Counted from the stretch's first letter, positions 29,356 through 39,691 are shown. The stretch: 64,000 bases of DNA from Sva-07 sp963741755 (GCA_963741755.1 CAVUJG010000001.1:124001-188000); one strand, 5' to 3'. Made by a program: numbers and translations. Notes: generated by a model not told the origin, from the sequence alone.

Positions 29356-30352
29356 GTGACGAACTCGATTCCGTTGTCGATCCTCGACCTGGCGATCATC
29401 GGCAAGGGACAGACCGCCGCCGATGCGTTCGCCAACAGCGTCGCCCTCGCCCAGCGCGCCGAGGCCCGGGGCTACGAACGGGTCTGGTATGCAGAGCACC
29501 ACAACATGGCGTCGATCGCGTCGTCGGCCACGAGCGTGCTGATCGCCCACGTCGCCGCGCACACCTCCACCATCCGCCTCGGCGCCGGCGGCGTGATGCT
29601 GCCGAACCACTCGCCACTCACGATCGCCGAGCAGTTCGGCACGCTCGCCACGCTGCATCCGGGTCGCATCGACCTCGGCCTCGGGCGGGCGCCGGGCAGC
29701 GACCAGAACACGATGCGGGCGATGCGGCGCGACGCACATTCGTCGGACCGGTTCCCCGACGACGTGCTCGAGTTGCAGGGCTACCTGCGCGGCGAATCGA
29801 CGATTCCCGGCGTGGTCGCGGTACCTGGCGCCGGCACCAACGTGCCGCTGTACATCCTCGGCTCGTCGCTGTTCGGTGCCCGGCTCGCGGCGATGTTCGG
29901 ATTGCCGTACGCGTTCGCCTCGCACTTCGCGCCCGCCGCGCTCCTCGACGCGATCGCGATCTATCGGCGCGAGTTCCGACCCTCCGAGCAACTCGCCGAG
30001 CCGTACGCGATCGCCGGGGTGAACGTGATCGCGGCCGACACCGACGACGAAGCGCAGCAGCAGTGGACCACCGTGCGTCGCTACCGCATCGCTCGGTTCG
30101 TGGCGCCAGGACGAGACCTGTCCGACGACGAGGCCGACGCCGATCCTCGCGTCGCCGCAGGGCCAGCAGATCGCTCAGATGATGCACTACTCCGCCATCG
30201 GCACGCCCGACCACGTCAAGGCGTACCTCGACGAGTTCGCTGCGCTCGCCGGCGTCGACGAACTGATCACCGCCCACTCGTCGCCGACGATCGACCAGCG
30301 CCTCCGCTCCGTCGACCTCGTCGCCGACGCCATGGACCCCGTCACCGTCTGA
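29356..30352 (+). CDS. LLM-class flavin-dependent oxidoreductase, one frameshift
   Basis: A luciferase-like monooxygenase of about 332 residues. IPLSILDLAIIGKGQ at the start and RVWYAEHHNMASIASSA near residue 50 are typical. GAGGVMLPNHSPLTIAEQF near residue 80, RIDLGLGRAPGSDQ near 107 and PLYILGSSLFGARLAA near 167 are also typical of the subgroup that uses FMN/F420-type cofactors. A frame change near 30130-30150 moves the end into another frame (ASPQGQQIAQMMHYSAIGTP, then ELITAHSSP). Without it, about 65 residues of the barrel would be lost. The GTG at 29356 is preferred because the upstream frame has no conserved residues. Confidence 0.85.
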
Positions 30353-30404
30353 CCGTCGGGATCGATGCGGAGGTCGTCGGCGGCGCGGCGTTCGGAACGC
30401 AACG

Positions 30405-30830
30405 TCAGAACGCGAGCAGGACGTCGACACCGAGCAGTCGGTATGTCGGCAGTGCACGTCGGTCGCGTGTCACCAGCGGCACCCCCGCTTCGACCGCGGC
30501 CGAACCGACGAGCGCGTCGTAGATCGATCCCCCGCTGATCTCGAGAACCTCGAGGCGTTCGAGGAGCGCTGCACTCTCGGCCCGGCCGAGGAATCGAGTG
30601 AACGGGAAGTTCGAGGCGAGCATGCGACTCGCGACCGTTGAGCTCAGGCGTGCGGGGGGTGGCAGTCGCGTGAGCACCGAGAACGTTTCCCAGGCAGCGT
30701 GCCCGGCCAGGCCGATTCGGCGCCCCTCGACGACCTTGCGGCTGGGAGGCCGACCCTCGTGGTCGGCGACACACAGAGCGACCGCGACGCTGGTGTCGAC
30801 GAGCAGTTCCGGATCAGCGCTGGTCGGCAT
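30405..30830 (-). CDS. PIN-domain ribonuclease toxin, VapC-like
   Basis: A 141-residue PIN-domain protein. The acidic residues expected in the active site are present: Asp in LLVDTSVAVAL, Glu in AAWETFSVLTR, Asp in SIYDALVGSAA and Asp in VTRDRRALPTY. VapC proteins cut specific tRNAs or rRNA when free of their antitoxin. It overlaps the preceding AbrB-type gene by 17 nt, the usual antitoxin-toxin arrangement. It converges with the LLM gene. Toxin activity is inferred from the family and the operon order. Confidence 0.85.
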   Translation of the reverse strand: MPTSADPELLVDTSVAVALCVADHEGRPPSRKVVEGRRIGLAGHAAWETFSVLTRLPPPARLSSTVASRMLASNFPFTRFLGRAESAALLERLEVLEISGGSIYDALVGSAAVEAGVPLVTRDRRALPTYRLLGVDVLLAF

Positions 30831-31047
30831 CGCGAAGCGCTCGCACGTCGTCGTCGGTCAACGCAGCACCCGAGGCTCTCACCACCAGCCAGCCGTCGTC
30901 GGTGACCACCGCGTCGTCTGCGATCGGACGGATCCGGAGATCTGATCCATCGATCTCGACCTCGACGTCGCCAGGCACCAGGCCGAGACGGTCACGAATC
31001 GCCTTCGGCACCACCATTCTTCCGGCGCTGTCGATGGTTGCTCTCAT
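30814..31047 (-). CDS. AbrB/MazE-type antitoxin, VapB-like
   Basis: A 77-residue protein. The N-terminal swapped-hairpin (SpoVT/AbrB) DNA-binding motif is clear: MRATIDSAGRMVVPKAIRDR then LGLVPGDVEVEIDG. The C-terminal part is acidic (ALTDDDVRALRDAD) and would neutralise the PIN-domain partner. The ATG at 31047 is the natural start; a longer frame upstream lacks family similarity. Such antitoxins usually repress their own promoter, here in the 135-nt region shared with the divergent monooxygenase-esterase gene. Confidence 0.85.
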   Translation of the reverse strand: MRATIDSAGRMVVPKAIRDRLGLVPGDVEVEIDGSDLRIRPIADDAVVTDDGWLVVRASGAALTDDDVRALRDADQR

Positions 31048-31182
31048 GGCAGTGACTCTACCATTCGATTGGTTGCCGATCACAGCGCTTGGGCAGACCG
31101 TCGACCGGGCTGCACGGTCCGGGTCGAATCGGACGACGTGGCGGCGCGACACTGACGGCCGGGATCGACCGAAGGGGACGAG

Positions 31183-33770
31183 ATGACCGAGAGCAGCACC
31201 GACGTCGACGTGGTGATCGTGGGGGCCGGGTTTCGCCGGGATGTACGAACTGGTTCGGATGCGACGCGCCGGGTTCAGTGCCGTCGTGCTCGAGACCGCT
31301 GACGACGTCGGTGGCACGTGGTACTGGAACCGGTATCCGGGTGCCCGCTGCGACATCCTCTCGGTCGACTATTCCTACAGCTGGGACCCCGACCTCCAGC
31401 AGGAGTGGACCTGGTCCGAGCGCTACGCCGCTCAGCCCGAGATCCTCCGCTACGCCCAGTTCGTCGCCGACAAGCACGACCTGCGACGCGACATCCGCTT
31501 CAACACTCGCGTCACCTCGGCCGAGTGGAACGAAGACATCCAACCGTTGGACGATCCACACCGACAACGGCCCCGACGTCACCTGCCAGCACTACGTGAT
31601 GGCCACGGGCTGTCTGTCGATGCCGAAGGTCCCCGACATCGATGGAACGGACCGTTTCACGGGCGAGGTGTACTTCACCAGCACGTGGCCGCATGACGGC
31701 GTCGACTTCACCGGCAAGCGAGTCGCCGTGATCGGCACCGGGTCGTCGGCGGTGCAGTCGATCCCGCTGATCGCCGCCGAGGCCGACCAGCTCACCGTGT
31801 TCCAGCGCACACCGAACTTCTCGATCCCGGCACGCAACGGCCCCATCTCCGACGAGCGCATGGCCGCGTTCCGCGCCGACCCCGATGCCTACCGTGCCGA
31901 GGCGCGGCTCTCAGCGGCCGGCGTCCCCCGCGAGACACCGTTGGAGGGCGCGCTGATGGTGTCCGAGGAGGAACGCACGGCTCGCTACGAGGCGATGTGG
32001 GAGGCAGGCGAACTCCTCGGTGTGACCGGCACGTTCAACGACACGCTCGCCAACGCCGACTCGAACGACACGCTTCGTCAGTTCATCCACGGCAAGATCC
32101 GCGACATCGTCGACGATCCTGACGTGGCCGAAGCGTTGTGCCCGACCAACCACTACGTCGGCACCAAGCGCGCGTGCCTCGACACGAACTACTACGAGAC
32201 CTACAACCTGCCCCACGTCCGACTGGTCGACCTCCGCAAGGATCCGATCGACACGATCACCGAGACCGGTCTGAACACCGCCTCCGAGTCGTTCGAGTTC
32301 GACGCGATCGTGTTCGCCACCGGCTTCGACGCGATGACCGGCGCGATCGTCGGTGTCGACATCACCGGCCGCAACGGCCTGACGCTGAAGGAGAAGTGGG
32401 CCGACGGACCGGTCACCTATCTCGGGCTGATGACGTCGGGGTTCCCGAACCTGTACATGATCACCGGCCCCGGCAGCCCGTCGGTGCTGTCGAACATGAT
32501 GGTGTCGATCGAGCAGCACGTCGACTGGATCGCCGACACGATGATCCACCTCCGCGACAACGATCTGACCACGATCGAGCCGACCGAACTCGCCGAGACG
32601 AAGTGGGTCGAACACAGCAACGAGTTCGCCGACCTCACCCTGATGCCCACCGCGAACTCGTGGTACATGGGCGTCAACGTGCCCGGCAAGCCACAGGTGT
32701 TCCTGCCGTACCCGGGCGGCGTCGGCCGGTATCGAGTCACCTGCGACGAGGCGGTCGAGCGCGACTACCTCGGCTTCGCACTCGACGGCCCGGCTGGCCG
32801 CACCGTCAACGACGGCATCATCCGGCCACTGGCACCTGACGTGCAGGTGATGCTCGAGACGATGGCCGAGATGGGGCTCCCGCCGTTGGAGACGATGGGC
32901 GTCGACGGTGCCCGGGCGTTCATGGAGGCGGCCGGAGCGGCCATGCCGCCGGGGCCAGAGGTCGGCGAAATCGTCGACGCCACGCTGCCCGGCGCCGACG
33001 GCAGCACGCTCGAGTACCGCTTGTACCGGCCGGCGACCGACGGCCCGCACCCCATCACCGTGTACTTCCACGGCGGTGGCTGGGTGCTCGGCAGTGCCAC
33101 GTCCGACGATCCGCTGTGCCGCTACCTGTGCGTCAACTCGAACTCGATCGTCGTGTCGGTCAACTACCGCCACGCCCCCGAGGCCCGGTTCCCGGCGGCC
33201 GCCGACGACGGGCTCGCTGCGGCGACATGGATCGCCGACCATGCCGCCGAACTGGGCGGTACAGCTGGCCCAATCGCAGTGGCTGGATGGAGCGCCGGAG
33301 CGAACGTGGCGGCGGTCACCGCTCAGCAGGCGAAGCTCGTCGGTGGACCCACGATCTCGGGCCAGGTGTTGCTGTGCCCGGTCACCGACGGCACGACCGA
33401 GCGCCCATCACACGCCGAAAACGCAGACGGCTACGGCCTGACGATGGCCGTGATGAACTGGTTCTGGGATCACTACTGCGACCCCACCGACCGCGCCGAC
33501 CCCAAGGCCTCGCCGCTCCACGGCGCCCTGGCCGGCCTCCCGCCCGCGCTGGTGATCACGTGCCAGTTCGACCCGCTGCGCGACGAAGGCGACGCCTACG
33601 CCGAGGCGCTCGCCGACGCCGGTGTCACCGTCGAGCACCTGCAATGCCCCGGCCAGACCCACACGGCGATCCCCGCCGTCGATGCAATGGTCACCTCGGA
33701 ATACGCCCGGGTGGCAATGGCCCAGGCGCTCCGGTCGTTTTCCGGCGCCAGCCTGACGTCCGGGGCCTGA
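31183..33770 (+). CDS. Baeyer-Villiger-type monooxygenase fused to an esterase, two frameshifts
   Basis: A reconstructed protein of about 862 residues. Residues 1 to about 560 are a flavin monooxygenase: FAD motif VIVGAGF-GM, the BVMO-typical TWYWNRYPGARCD near residue 45, and the NADPH motif VAVIGTGSSAVQ near 181. The fingerprint reads FTGEVYFTSTWP near residue 157, with Phe where His is usual. Residues about 600-862 are an HSL-type hydrolase: HGGGWVLG near 629, nucleophile in GWSAGAN near 701, Asp in QFDPLRDEG and His in QTHTAIP. In a ketone pathway the first half would make an ester and the second cleave it. Frame changes are an extra T at 31231-31233 and an extra base near 31537. Upstream is the divergent vapBC pair. 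Confidence 0.85.
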
Positions 33771-33777
33771 CCCCGGA
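33759..33777. repeat. Hairpin over the stop codon of the fusion gene
   Basis: TCCGGGG and CCCCGGA flank the 5-nt CCTGA; the TGA is the gene's stop codon. The GGGG-CCTGA-CCCC core resembles the centre of the 33-nt palindromes (GGGTCAGACCC). No T tract follows. Confidence 0.5.
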
Positions 33778-33785
33778 ACAGGGCG

Positions 33786-33818
33786 ACGTACACGACGTGC
33801 CTTGCACGTCGTGTACAT
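33786..33818. repeat. 33-nt palindrome, divergent subfamily B
   Basis: Arms 33786-33801 and 33803-33818 around 33802, with two mismatches. TACA at positions 4-7 and TGTA at 27-30 match the family, but the centre reads GTGCC-T-TGCAC rather than GTGTC-N-GACAC. It lies between the fusion gene and the SNF2 gene. Confidence 0.75.
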
Positions 33819-33853
33819 CAACGATGTGACAGCCCGTCGGTAGCGTCGTGGGG

Positions 33854-36847
33854 ATGGCCTCGCTGACGCGTCACCGGCCTGCGCACGTTGCGCAGGGGAC
33901 GTGGCGAAGCGGCGCGCTGCACGTGTGGGGCTGGAACGGCCTCGATACGGCGCCGATGGCGTGGCTGTACGGCGGCTTCCGACACCTCGACGCCGACGGG
34001 CTGCGCACCGGCTGGCACGACACACCGGTGTCGTATGGCGCGATCGGGCGGATCAGCCTCGACATCGACGGCCGGCCGTCATTGCACGCCTCGTCGGTGC
34101 AGCTCGATGCCATGGGGACCACCGTCTGGCTGTCGGAGCTGCCCGAGTCGGAGTTCCTCTCGGACTCGCTCGCCTGGTTCGCGCGGATCGCCGAACTCGC
34201 CCGTCGCACCGTGTCGGCCGGACGTATCACCCCGGTGATCGTGAACGAGGGCCCGTTCACCGTCGCCCGGTGGAAGCCAGTGACGACCGAATCGATCGAG
34301 GCCACGATTGCCGCGCTCGGTGCGTCGATGCCTCCGATCTGCACCGCCGGCTCGGGCGTCGAGGCGTCGACGATCTACGCGCAGCTGGTCGACGGCATCG
34401 CCCGATCGTTCCTGTTCCAGTACGGCTGGAAGGCCGACCTCGGCCGCCAACGCAAGTCCGAGATCCAGGCCCTTCGCGCGACGTTCGGAGCACTCGCCAA
34501 ACCCGATCACGTCGTGCGCGGCGGCACCGACGAGTTCGACGACGCGCTCCAGCACCTGCGCGACGAACTCGACCGCCACCAGCGTCGCCTCGCCGGCGAA
34601 CCGGTCGTGATTCCGCGGATCCGGCTCGTGATCTCCGACGACCCGCTCGATCCGTGGATCGTGCGTCTCGAACTCGTCGATGACCGCGACAGCGCTCGGT
34701 GGTGCAGCGCCAACGACGTGTGGGACGCCAATGACACCGCGATCGAAGTCGCCAAGGGCGCCCAGCACCTCGATCGCCTCCGCGAGCTGATCGGCGCCAC
34801 CGTCGAGCAGGTCAAGGCCATTCCCGGCCTCGCCGACCTGGCGCTCGAACACGAACCGACCCAGGTCGAACTCGAACTCGACGTCGCCGAGGACTTCCTC
34901 GACATCGCACCGGTCGAGCTGCAACGGATGGGGATCGAGCTGATCGGCCCGGAACGACTGATCCGCACCCGCGTCAGCATCAACGGTGAAGCGACACCGT
35001 CTCCTGCCGACGACCGCAAGAAGCAGTTCGGCGCCGAAGCGCTCGTCGAGTGGAAGATGGTGATCGGCGACGAGGAGATCTCCGAGGCCGAGATCGCCCG
35101 TGCCGAGGAGGCGGGCGCCACGCTGCTGCACACCGGCCACCGCTGGGTACGCATCGACGCCGACGAGCTGCGTCGCAAGCGCGCCAAGCTCAACGAACTC
35201 CAGACCACGAAGGCTGTCGTCACCCCGATCGAACTGCTGCGCCTGGCCAATGACGAGAGCCTCGGCGGAGGAGGACCTGACGATCCGGACGGCGACGGAC
35301 CGTCACCGTTGATCACGCTGGGCGACGGCTTCGACGAGACCAGCTCGGCCGACGCCGACTGGGTCCGCAACCTGCTCGCCGGCCTGCCCGACGAACGCCT
35401 CGACGAGACGCACGAGTCGGCCGAGTTCGTCGGCGAGCTGCGCCACTACCAGCGGCGGGCGCTGTCGTGGCTGCAGTTCCTCGCCAAGCTCGGCCTCGGC
35501 GGCTGCCTCGCCGACGACATGGGCCTCGGCAAGACGGCAACCACCCTCGCCCACCTCCTCGAACGACCGGGACCGCACCTCGTGGTGTGTCCGCTGAGCG
35601 TGGTGCGCAACTGGAGCCAGGAGGCCGCCCGCTTCACCCCGAAACTCGACGTCACCATCCACCACGGCGCCAACCGCACGCAGGGCCTCGGCGACGACTC
35701 GCTGTTCGAGACCGACCCCGAACGCCAACTCGTCATCACCACCTACGGCCTGCTCCCCCGCGACCTCGAACACCTCGGCGACGTGGAGTGGTCGACCGTG
35801 ATCCTCGACGAAGCCCAGATGGTCAAGAACCCGAACACGAAGGCCGCCCGCGCTGTCCGCCAGCTGCGAGCCGGCCAGAAGCTCGCCCTCACCGGCACGC
35901 CGGTCGAGAACCGGCTGAGCGAGCTGTGGTCGATCCTCGACGCCGTCAACCCCGGGCTGCTCGGCAGCCTGCAGAAGTTCCGCGAACGCTTCGGCACACC
36001 GATCGAACGTCACGGCGACGCCGATGCCGCCGCCCGGCTGCGTCACATCACCCAACCGTTCATCCTGCGCCGCACCAAGGCCGACAAGCGCCTGCTCCCC
36101 GACCTCCCCGACAAGATCGAACAGATCGCCTACGCCAAGCTCACCCGCGAACAGGCCACGCTCTACCAGCAGGTGGTCGACCAGCTGCTGGCCGACGCCG
36201 AGCAGGCCAAGGGCATGCGTCGTCGCGGCCTCGTGCTCGCGGCGCTGATGCGTCTCAAGCAGATCTGCAACCACCCCGCCCATGCGCTCGGCGACGGTTC
36301 ACGCCTCGCCGGTCGCTCGGGCAAGCTCACCCGCTTCGACGAACTCGTCACCGAACTCCTCGACGCCGACGAACGCGCCCTCGTGTTCACCCAGTTCCGC
36401 GAGATGGGCGAGCTGCTGCGCACCCATGTCAGCGATCAGTTCCACTTCGACGCGCCGTTCCTGCATGGAGGCGTCACACGCACCGGGCGCGACCGGATGG
36501 TCGACGCGTTCCAGGACGGCACCGGCCCGCCGCTGCTGCTCGTGTCGCTCAAGGCCGGCGGCACCGGCCTCAACCTCACCGCCGCCAGCCAAGTGATCCA
36601 CTACGACCGCTGGTGGAACCCCGCCGTCGAGGATCAGGCGACCGACCGAGCGTGGCGCATCGGTCAGCACCGCACTGTCAACGTCCACAAACTCGTCTGC
36701 GAGGGCACGGTCGAAGAACGCATCGGCGTGATCATCGACGACAAGCGCAAGCTCGCCGAGTCGGTGGTCGGCACCGGCGAAGCGTGGCTGTCGGAGCTGT
36801 CCACCGACGAACTCCGCGACTTGGTCGTGTTGGAGATGGACTCGTGA
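33854..36847 (+). CDS. SNF2-family DEAD/DEAH-box helicase
   Basis: An SNF2/RapA-type ATPase of about 997 residues that would remodel protein-DNA complexes. The N-terminal ~480 residues are the bacterial SNF2-associated region. The motor follows: Walker A in DDMGLGKTATTL near residue 554, DEAQ box in VILDEAQMVKNP near 650, and GTPVENRLSELWSILD. The second lobe has LLVSLKAGGTGLNLTAA and the closing motif DRWWNPAVEDQATDRAWRIG near 918. The stop codon overlaps the start of a SWIM-finger gene (GTGA), a pairing common in actinobacteria. ATG 33854 is preferred over GTG 33848. Confidence 0.93.
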   Translation: MASLTRHRPAHVAQGTWRSGALHVWGWNGLDTAPMAWLYGGFRHLDADGLRTGWHDTPVSYGAIGRISLDIDGRPSLHASSVQLDAMGTTVWLSELPESEFLSDSLAWFARIAELARRTVSAGRITPVIVNEGPFTVARWKPVTTESIEATIAALGASMPPICTAGSGVEASTIYAQLVDGIARSFLFQYGWKADLGRQRKSEIQALRATFGALAKPDHVVRGGTDEFDDALQHLRDELDRHQRRLAGEPVVIPRIRLVISDDPLDPWIVRLELVDDRDSARWCSANDVWDANDTAIEVAKGAQHLDRLRELIGATVEQVKAIPGLADLALEHEPTQVELELDVAEDFLDIAPVELQRMGIELIGPERLIRTRVSINGEATPSPADDRKKQFGAEALVEWKMVIGDEEISEAEIARAEEAGATLLHTGHRWVRIDADELRRKRAKLNELQTTKAVVTPIELLRLANDESLGGGGPDDPDGDGPSPLITLGDGFDETSSADADWVRNLLAGLPDERLDETHESAEFVGELRHYQRRALSWLQFLAKLGLGGCLADDMGLGKTATTLAHLLERPGPHLVVCPLSVVRNWSQEAARFTPKLDVTIHHGANRTQGLGDDSLFETDPERQLVITTYGLLPRDLEHLGDVEWSTVILDEAQMVKNPNTKAARAVRQLRAGQKLALTGTPVENRLSELWSILDAVNPGLLGSLQKFRERFGTPIERHGDADAAARLRHITQPFILRRTKADKRLLPDLPDKIEQIAYAKLTREQATLYQQVVDQLLADAEQAKGMRRRGLVLAALMRLKQICNHPAHALGDGSRLAGRSGKLTRFDELVTELLDADERALVFTQFREMGELLRTHVSDQFHFDAPFLHGGVTRTGRDRMVDAFQDGTGPPLLLVSLKAGGTGLNLTAASQVIHYDRWWNPAVEDQATDRAWRIGQHRTVNVHKLVCEGTVEERIGVIIDDKRKLAESVVGTGEAWLSELSTDELRDLVVLEMDS

Positions 36848-37554
36848 GCCGACCGCGCAAGCCCTTCGGCGCCAACCATCCCGGACGCCTTCCCGCCACG
36901 ATGATGAAGGTGCTCGCTGCCGAGATGAGCGATCCGTCGCGCCTGCGCCGCGGCAAGCAGTACGCGAAGGACGGCTCGGTGCTCGACATCGTGATCGATC
37001 CGGGCACCGTCACCTGCGAGATCCAAGGGTCGCGGTCGACGCCGTACATCGCCGTCGTCGCCGTCACTCCGGGCGACGGCATGCCGATGCGTCGTGACGT
37101 CACGTACACGTGCACCTGCCCCGACGACAACAACTGGGACAACTACGCCTGCAAGCACGTCGTCGCCACGCTGTTCACGCTCAGCGACGAGTTCCTGCTC
37201 GAACCCGAATTGCTCGACGTCTGGCGCAACCGTTCAACCGACCGCAACGAACTCGACGACGACGACAACAATGATGATGCCGACGGGCGCGACGACCCAC
37301 TGCCCATCGGGGTCGGGTCCGCACGGACAGGGAGGCACCTCCGTCTGGTGCGGCCAGGCGAGGGAGCCGTGCAGTCGCGGGTGCCTGCGCCACCACCGAT
37401 CGATCCACTGGCGGACCTGTTACGGATCCCGGCGGGCACCGAACTGCCCACCGTCGACACGATCGAGCGGATCGAGCCGCAGCTGCCACGGTCGCGCGAC
37501 CTGGCCGGCGTCCTGCGTGACGCGTTGGGTCATCTCCGCATCGAATGGGACTGA
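36844..37554 (+). CDS. SWIM zinc-finger protein
   Basis: A protein of about 236 residues beginning at a GTG that overlaps the SNF2 stop codon. The SWIM finger is C-x-C-P...C-x-H, seen as CTCPDDNNWDNYACKHVVA near residues 90-108. This motif binds zinc and contacts DNA or protein. The preceding domain (RRGKQYAKDGSVLDIVIDPG) is typical of SNF2-linked SWIM proteins. A strongly acidic stretch (NELDDDDNNDDADGRDD) separates it from a short C-terminal domain. Coupling to the SNF2 gene suggests that the two proteins form one chromatin-remodelling or repair complex. Confidence 0.88.
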   Translation: MSRPRKPFGANHPGRLPATMMKVLAAEMSDPSRLRRGKQYAKDGSVLDIVIDPGTVTCEIQGSRSTPYIAVVAVTPGDGMPMRRDVTYTCTCPDDNNWDNYACKHVVATLFTLSDEFLLEPELLDVWRNRSTDRNELDDDDNNDDADGRDDPLPIGVGSARTGRHLRLVRPGEGAVQSRVPAPPPIDPLADLLRIPAGTELPTVDTIERIEPQLPRSRDLAGVLRDALGHLRIEWD

Positions 37555-37615
37555 CCCGGGTCGGCTGGGGCAGCATGGCCTCCACCCAGCGTGGGCGCAC
37601 CCCTACACTCGGCGC

Positions 37616-38566
37616 ATGGCCACCACCGCTGCCCAGGTCGCCGACGCCTTGCTGGACAATGTCGACCGGGTCGTGCGCGGCAAGCGCGACGAGATCCGAC
37701 TGGCGTTGTGCTGTCTGCTGACCGAAGGGCATCTGCTGCTCGACGACGTCCCCGGCACCGGCAAGACCAGCCTTGCGAAGGCGATCGCCAATTCGATCGC
37801 CGGCACCTGGACCCGCGTGCAGTTCACCCCCGACCTCCTGCCGACCGACATCACCGGTGTGATGGTGTTCGACCAGAAGACGAGCACGTTCGCGTTCCGC
37901 GAGGGCCCGGTGTTCACCAACGTGTTGATCGGTGACGAGATCAACCGCGGGAGCCCCAAGACCCAGTCAGCCCTGCTCGAGGTGATGGAGGAACGCCAGG
38001 TCACCGCCGACGGCGTCAGCCGGCTGGTCCCGCGCCCGTTCTTCGTGATCGCCACCCAGAACCCCCGCGACTTCCAGGGCACGTTCCCCTTGCCCGACGT
38101 ACAACTCGACCGGTTCGCCATGCGACTCACGCTCGGCTACGCCGACCCCGACACGGAGGTGTCGATTCTCGAAGGGTTCCATCGTCACCGTGCCGGCGAC
38201 GACCTCGAACCGGTCACCGATCCGGCCGAACTCGACCGGGCGATCGCCGAGATCGATGAGCTGAGCGTGGTCACGTCGATCCACGACTACATCGTGAAGA
38301 TCGCCAACGCCACGCGCATCCATCCCGACCTTCGACTCGGGGTGTCGACACGCGGCACCCTGACGATGCTGCGTGTCGCTCGAGCCTTCGCCGCCACCGA
38401 CGGTCGCGACTACGTGACCCCTGACGACGTCAAGTCGGTTGCGGCACCCGTGTTCACTCACCGCATGGCCCTCACCGCAGAAGCCGAACTGCGAGGAGCC
38501 AGGCTCGAGACCGTGCTGGCCGACATCATCGACGACGTCCCGGTGCCCCGTACCCGAGAAGGCTGA
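37616..38566 (+). CDS. MoxR-family AAA+ ATPase
   Basis: A protein of about 316 residues. Walker A is DDVPGTGKTSLAKAIA near residue 41, Walker B FTNVLIGDEINRGSPKTQ near 103, sensor region RPFFVIATQNPRDFQG near 140, and the lid with RIHPDLRLGVSTRG near 240. MoxR proteins act as chaperones that mature a client, often a VWA or DUF58 partner encoded next door, which is the case here. It is the first gene of the MoxR-DUF58-transglutaminase-like set; the DUF58 gene begins 2 nt after the stop. A 61-nt gap separates it from the SWIM gene. Confidence 0.93.
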   Translation: MATTAAQVADALLDNVDRVVRGKRDEIRLALCCLLTEGHLLLDDVPGTGKTSLAKAIANSIAGTWTRVQFTPDLLPTDITGVMVFDQKTSTFAFREGPVFTNVLIGDEINRGSPKTQSALLEVMEERQVTADGVSRLVPRPFFVIATQNPRDFQGTFPLPDVQLDRFAMRLTLGYADPDTEVSILEGFHRHRAGDDLEPVTDPAELDRAIAEIDELSVVTSIHDYIVKIANATRIHPDLRLGVSTRGTLTMLRVARAFAATDGRDYVTPDDVKSVAAPVFTHRMALTAEAELRGARLETVLADIIDDVPVPRTREG

Positions 38567-38568
38567 GC

Positions 38569-39681
38569 GTGCTCACCAGGTCGGGCCTCGGTGCGGTGAT
38601 CACCGCCGTGGTGCTGACGATCACCGGTTGGTGGTGGAACTACGCGGAGTTGGTGGTCGCCGCGTTCGCCATCGGTGCGGTGCTGTTGATGGCGATCTGG
38701 GTGTCGCAGCGACCTCTGCGCGCCGAGGTCACCCGTCGCCTCCAGGCGGTGCGGGTGCCCCGCGGTGACCCGGTGGTGGTCCACTACCGAGTCCGCAATG
38801 CCACCCGGTTCCGTTCCGGGCGCGCGACGATCATCGATCGATGTGACGATGCCGAAACCCGAGTCGACGTCGCGTCGGTGGCATCGAACTCCGAACAGAC
38901 GGTGACGGGTGGGATCCCGACACGCCGCCGCGGCGTGTTCGATGTCGGCCCGTTCGAGATCGAGCGCATCGACCCGTTCTGGCTCACCGTCGGCCGACGA
39001 CGCGACAGCTCGACGACCTCGGTGATCGTCCACCCCAAGATCTACGACCTCGTCGGCCCGCACGGAGCCGTTCGGGTCGTCGAGAACGAATCGGTCCTCC
39101 GGCGCGCGACGGCCGACCCGATGTCGGGGTTCGTGTCGATGCGCGAGTACGTCGCCGGTGATGATCCGCGCATGATCCACTGGCCGACGACAGCCCGAAC
39201 GGGCACGTTGATGGTCCGCGAGCACGTCGAGGTTCGTCGACCGGAGTTCACGGTCGTGCTCGACACCGCGCCGTCCGCGGGTAGCGCCGACGACTTCGAG
39301 GAAGCGGTCGACGTCGCCGCGACCCTTGCCGTGCATGCAATCCGCACCGGACTCGACGTGGTGGTGCGCACGACCGACCGCGACCATGCCGGACGTCCGA
39401 CGCCGCTGGTCACCGACTCATCCGTGCTCGACCTGCTGACGCCCGTCCAGCAGTCCGGCGACGTCACGCTGCTGCCGATCGCCGCACTGTTCACGAGAGG
39501 ATTCGATCAGACCTCGGTCGTCCTCGTCACCGGCCCGACGGGACCGTCGAGTCGATTCGCGTCGTCCGAGCGGACGTCGATCGTGCGCATCGGTGATGGC
39601 GCGCAGAGCGGCCCCGGCATCGTCTTGGCCGCGAACGACGCACCGGAGTTCGTCCGCCGCTGGCGGGCCTGGGGCGGGTGA
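38569..39681 (+). CDS. DUF58-domain membrane protein
   Basis: A 370-residue protein. Two hydrophobic segments at the start (LGAVITAVVLTITGW and LVVAAFAIGAVLLMAIWV) anchor it in the membrane. The DUF58 signature SMREYVAGDDPRMIHWPTTA is near residue 185, followed by a VWA-like region (EFTVVLDTAPSAGS). DUF58 proteins are almost always encoded with MoxR, as here, and are thought to be matured by it. It starts with GTG immediately after MoxR and is followed by the transglutaminase-like gene, so the three form one operon. Confidence 0.9.
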   Translation: MLTRSGLGAVITAVVLTITGWWWNYAELVVAAFAIGAVLLMAIWVSQRPLRAEVTRRLQAVRVPRGDPVVVHYRVRNATRFRSGRATIIDRCDDAETRVDVASVASNSEQTVTGGIPTRRRGVFDVGPFEIERIDPFWLTVGRRRDSSTTSVIVHPKIYDLVGPHGAVRVVENESVLRRATADPMSGFVSMREYVAGDDPRMIHWPTTARTGTLMVREHVEVRRPEFTVVLDTAPSAGSADDFEEAVDVAATLAVHAIRTGLDVVVRTTDRDHAGRPTPLVTDSSVLDLLTPVQQSGDVTLLPIAALFTRGFDQTSVVLVTGPTGPSSRFASSERTSIVRIGDGAQSGPGIVLAANDAPEFVRRWRAWGG

Positions 39682-39691
39682 CCACGCCACG

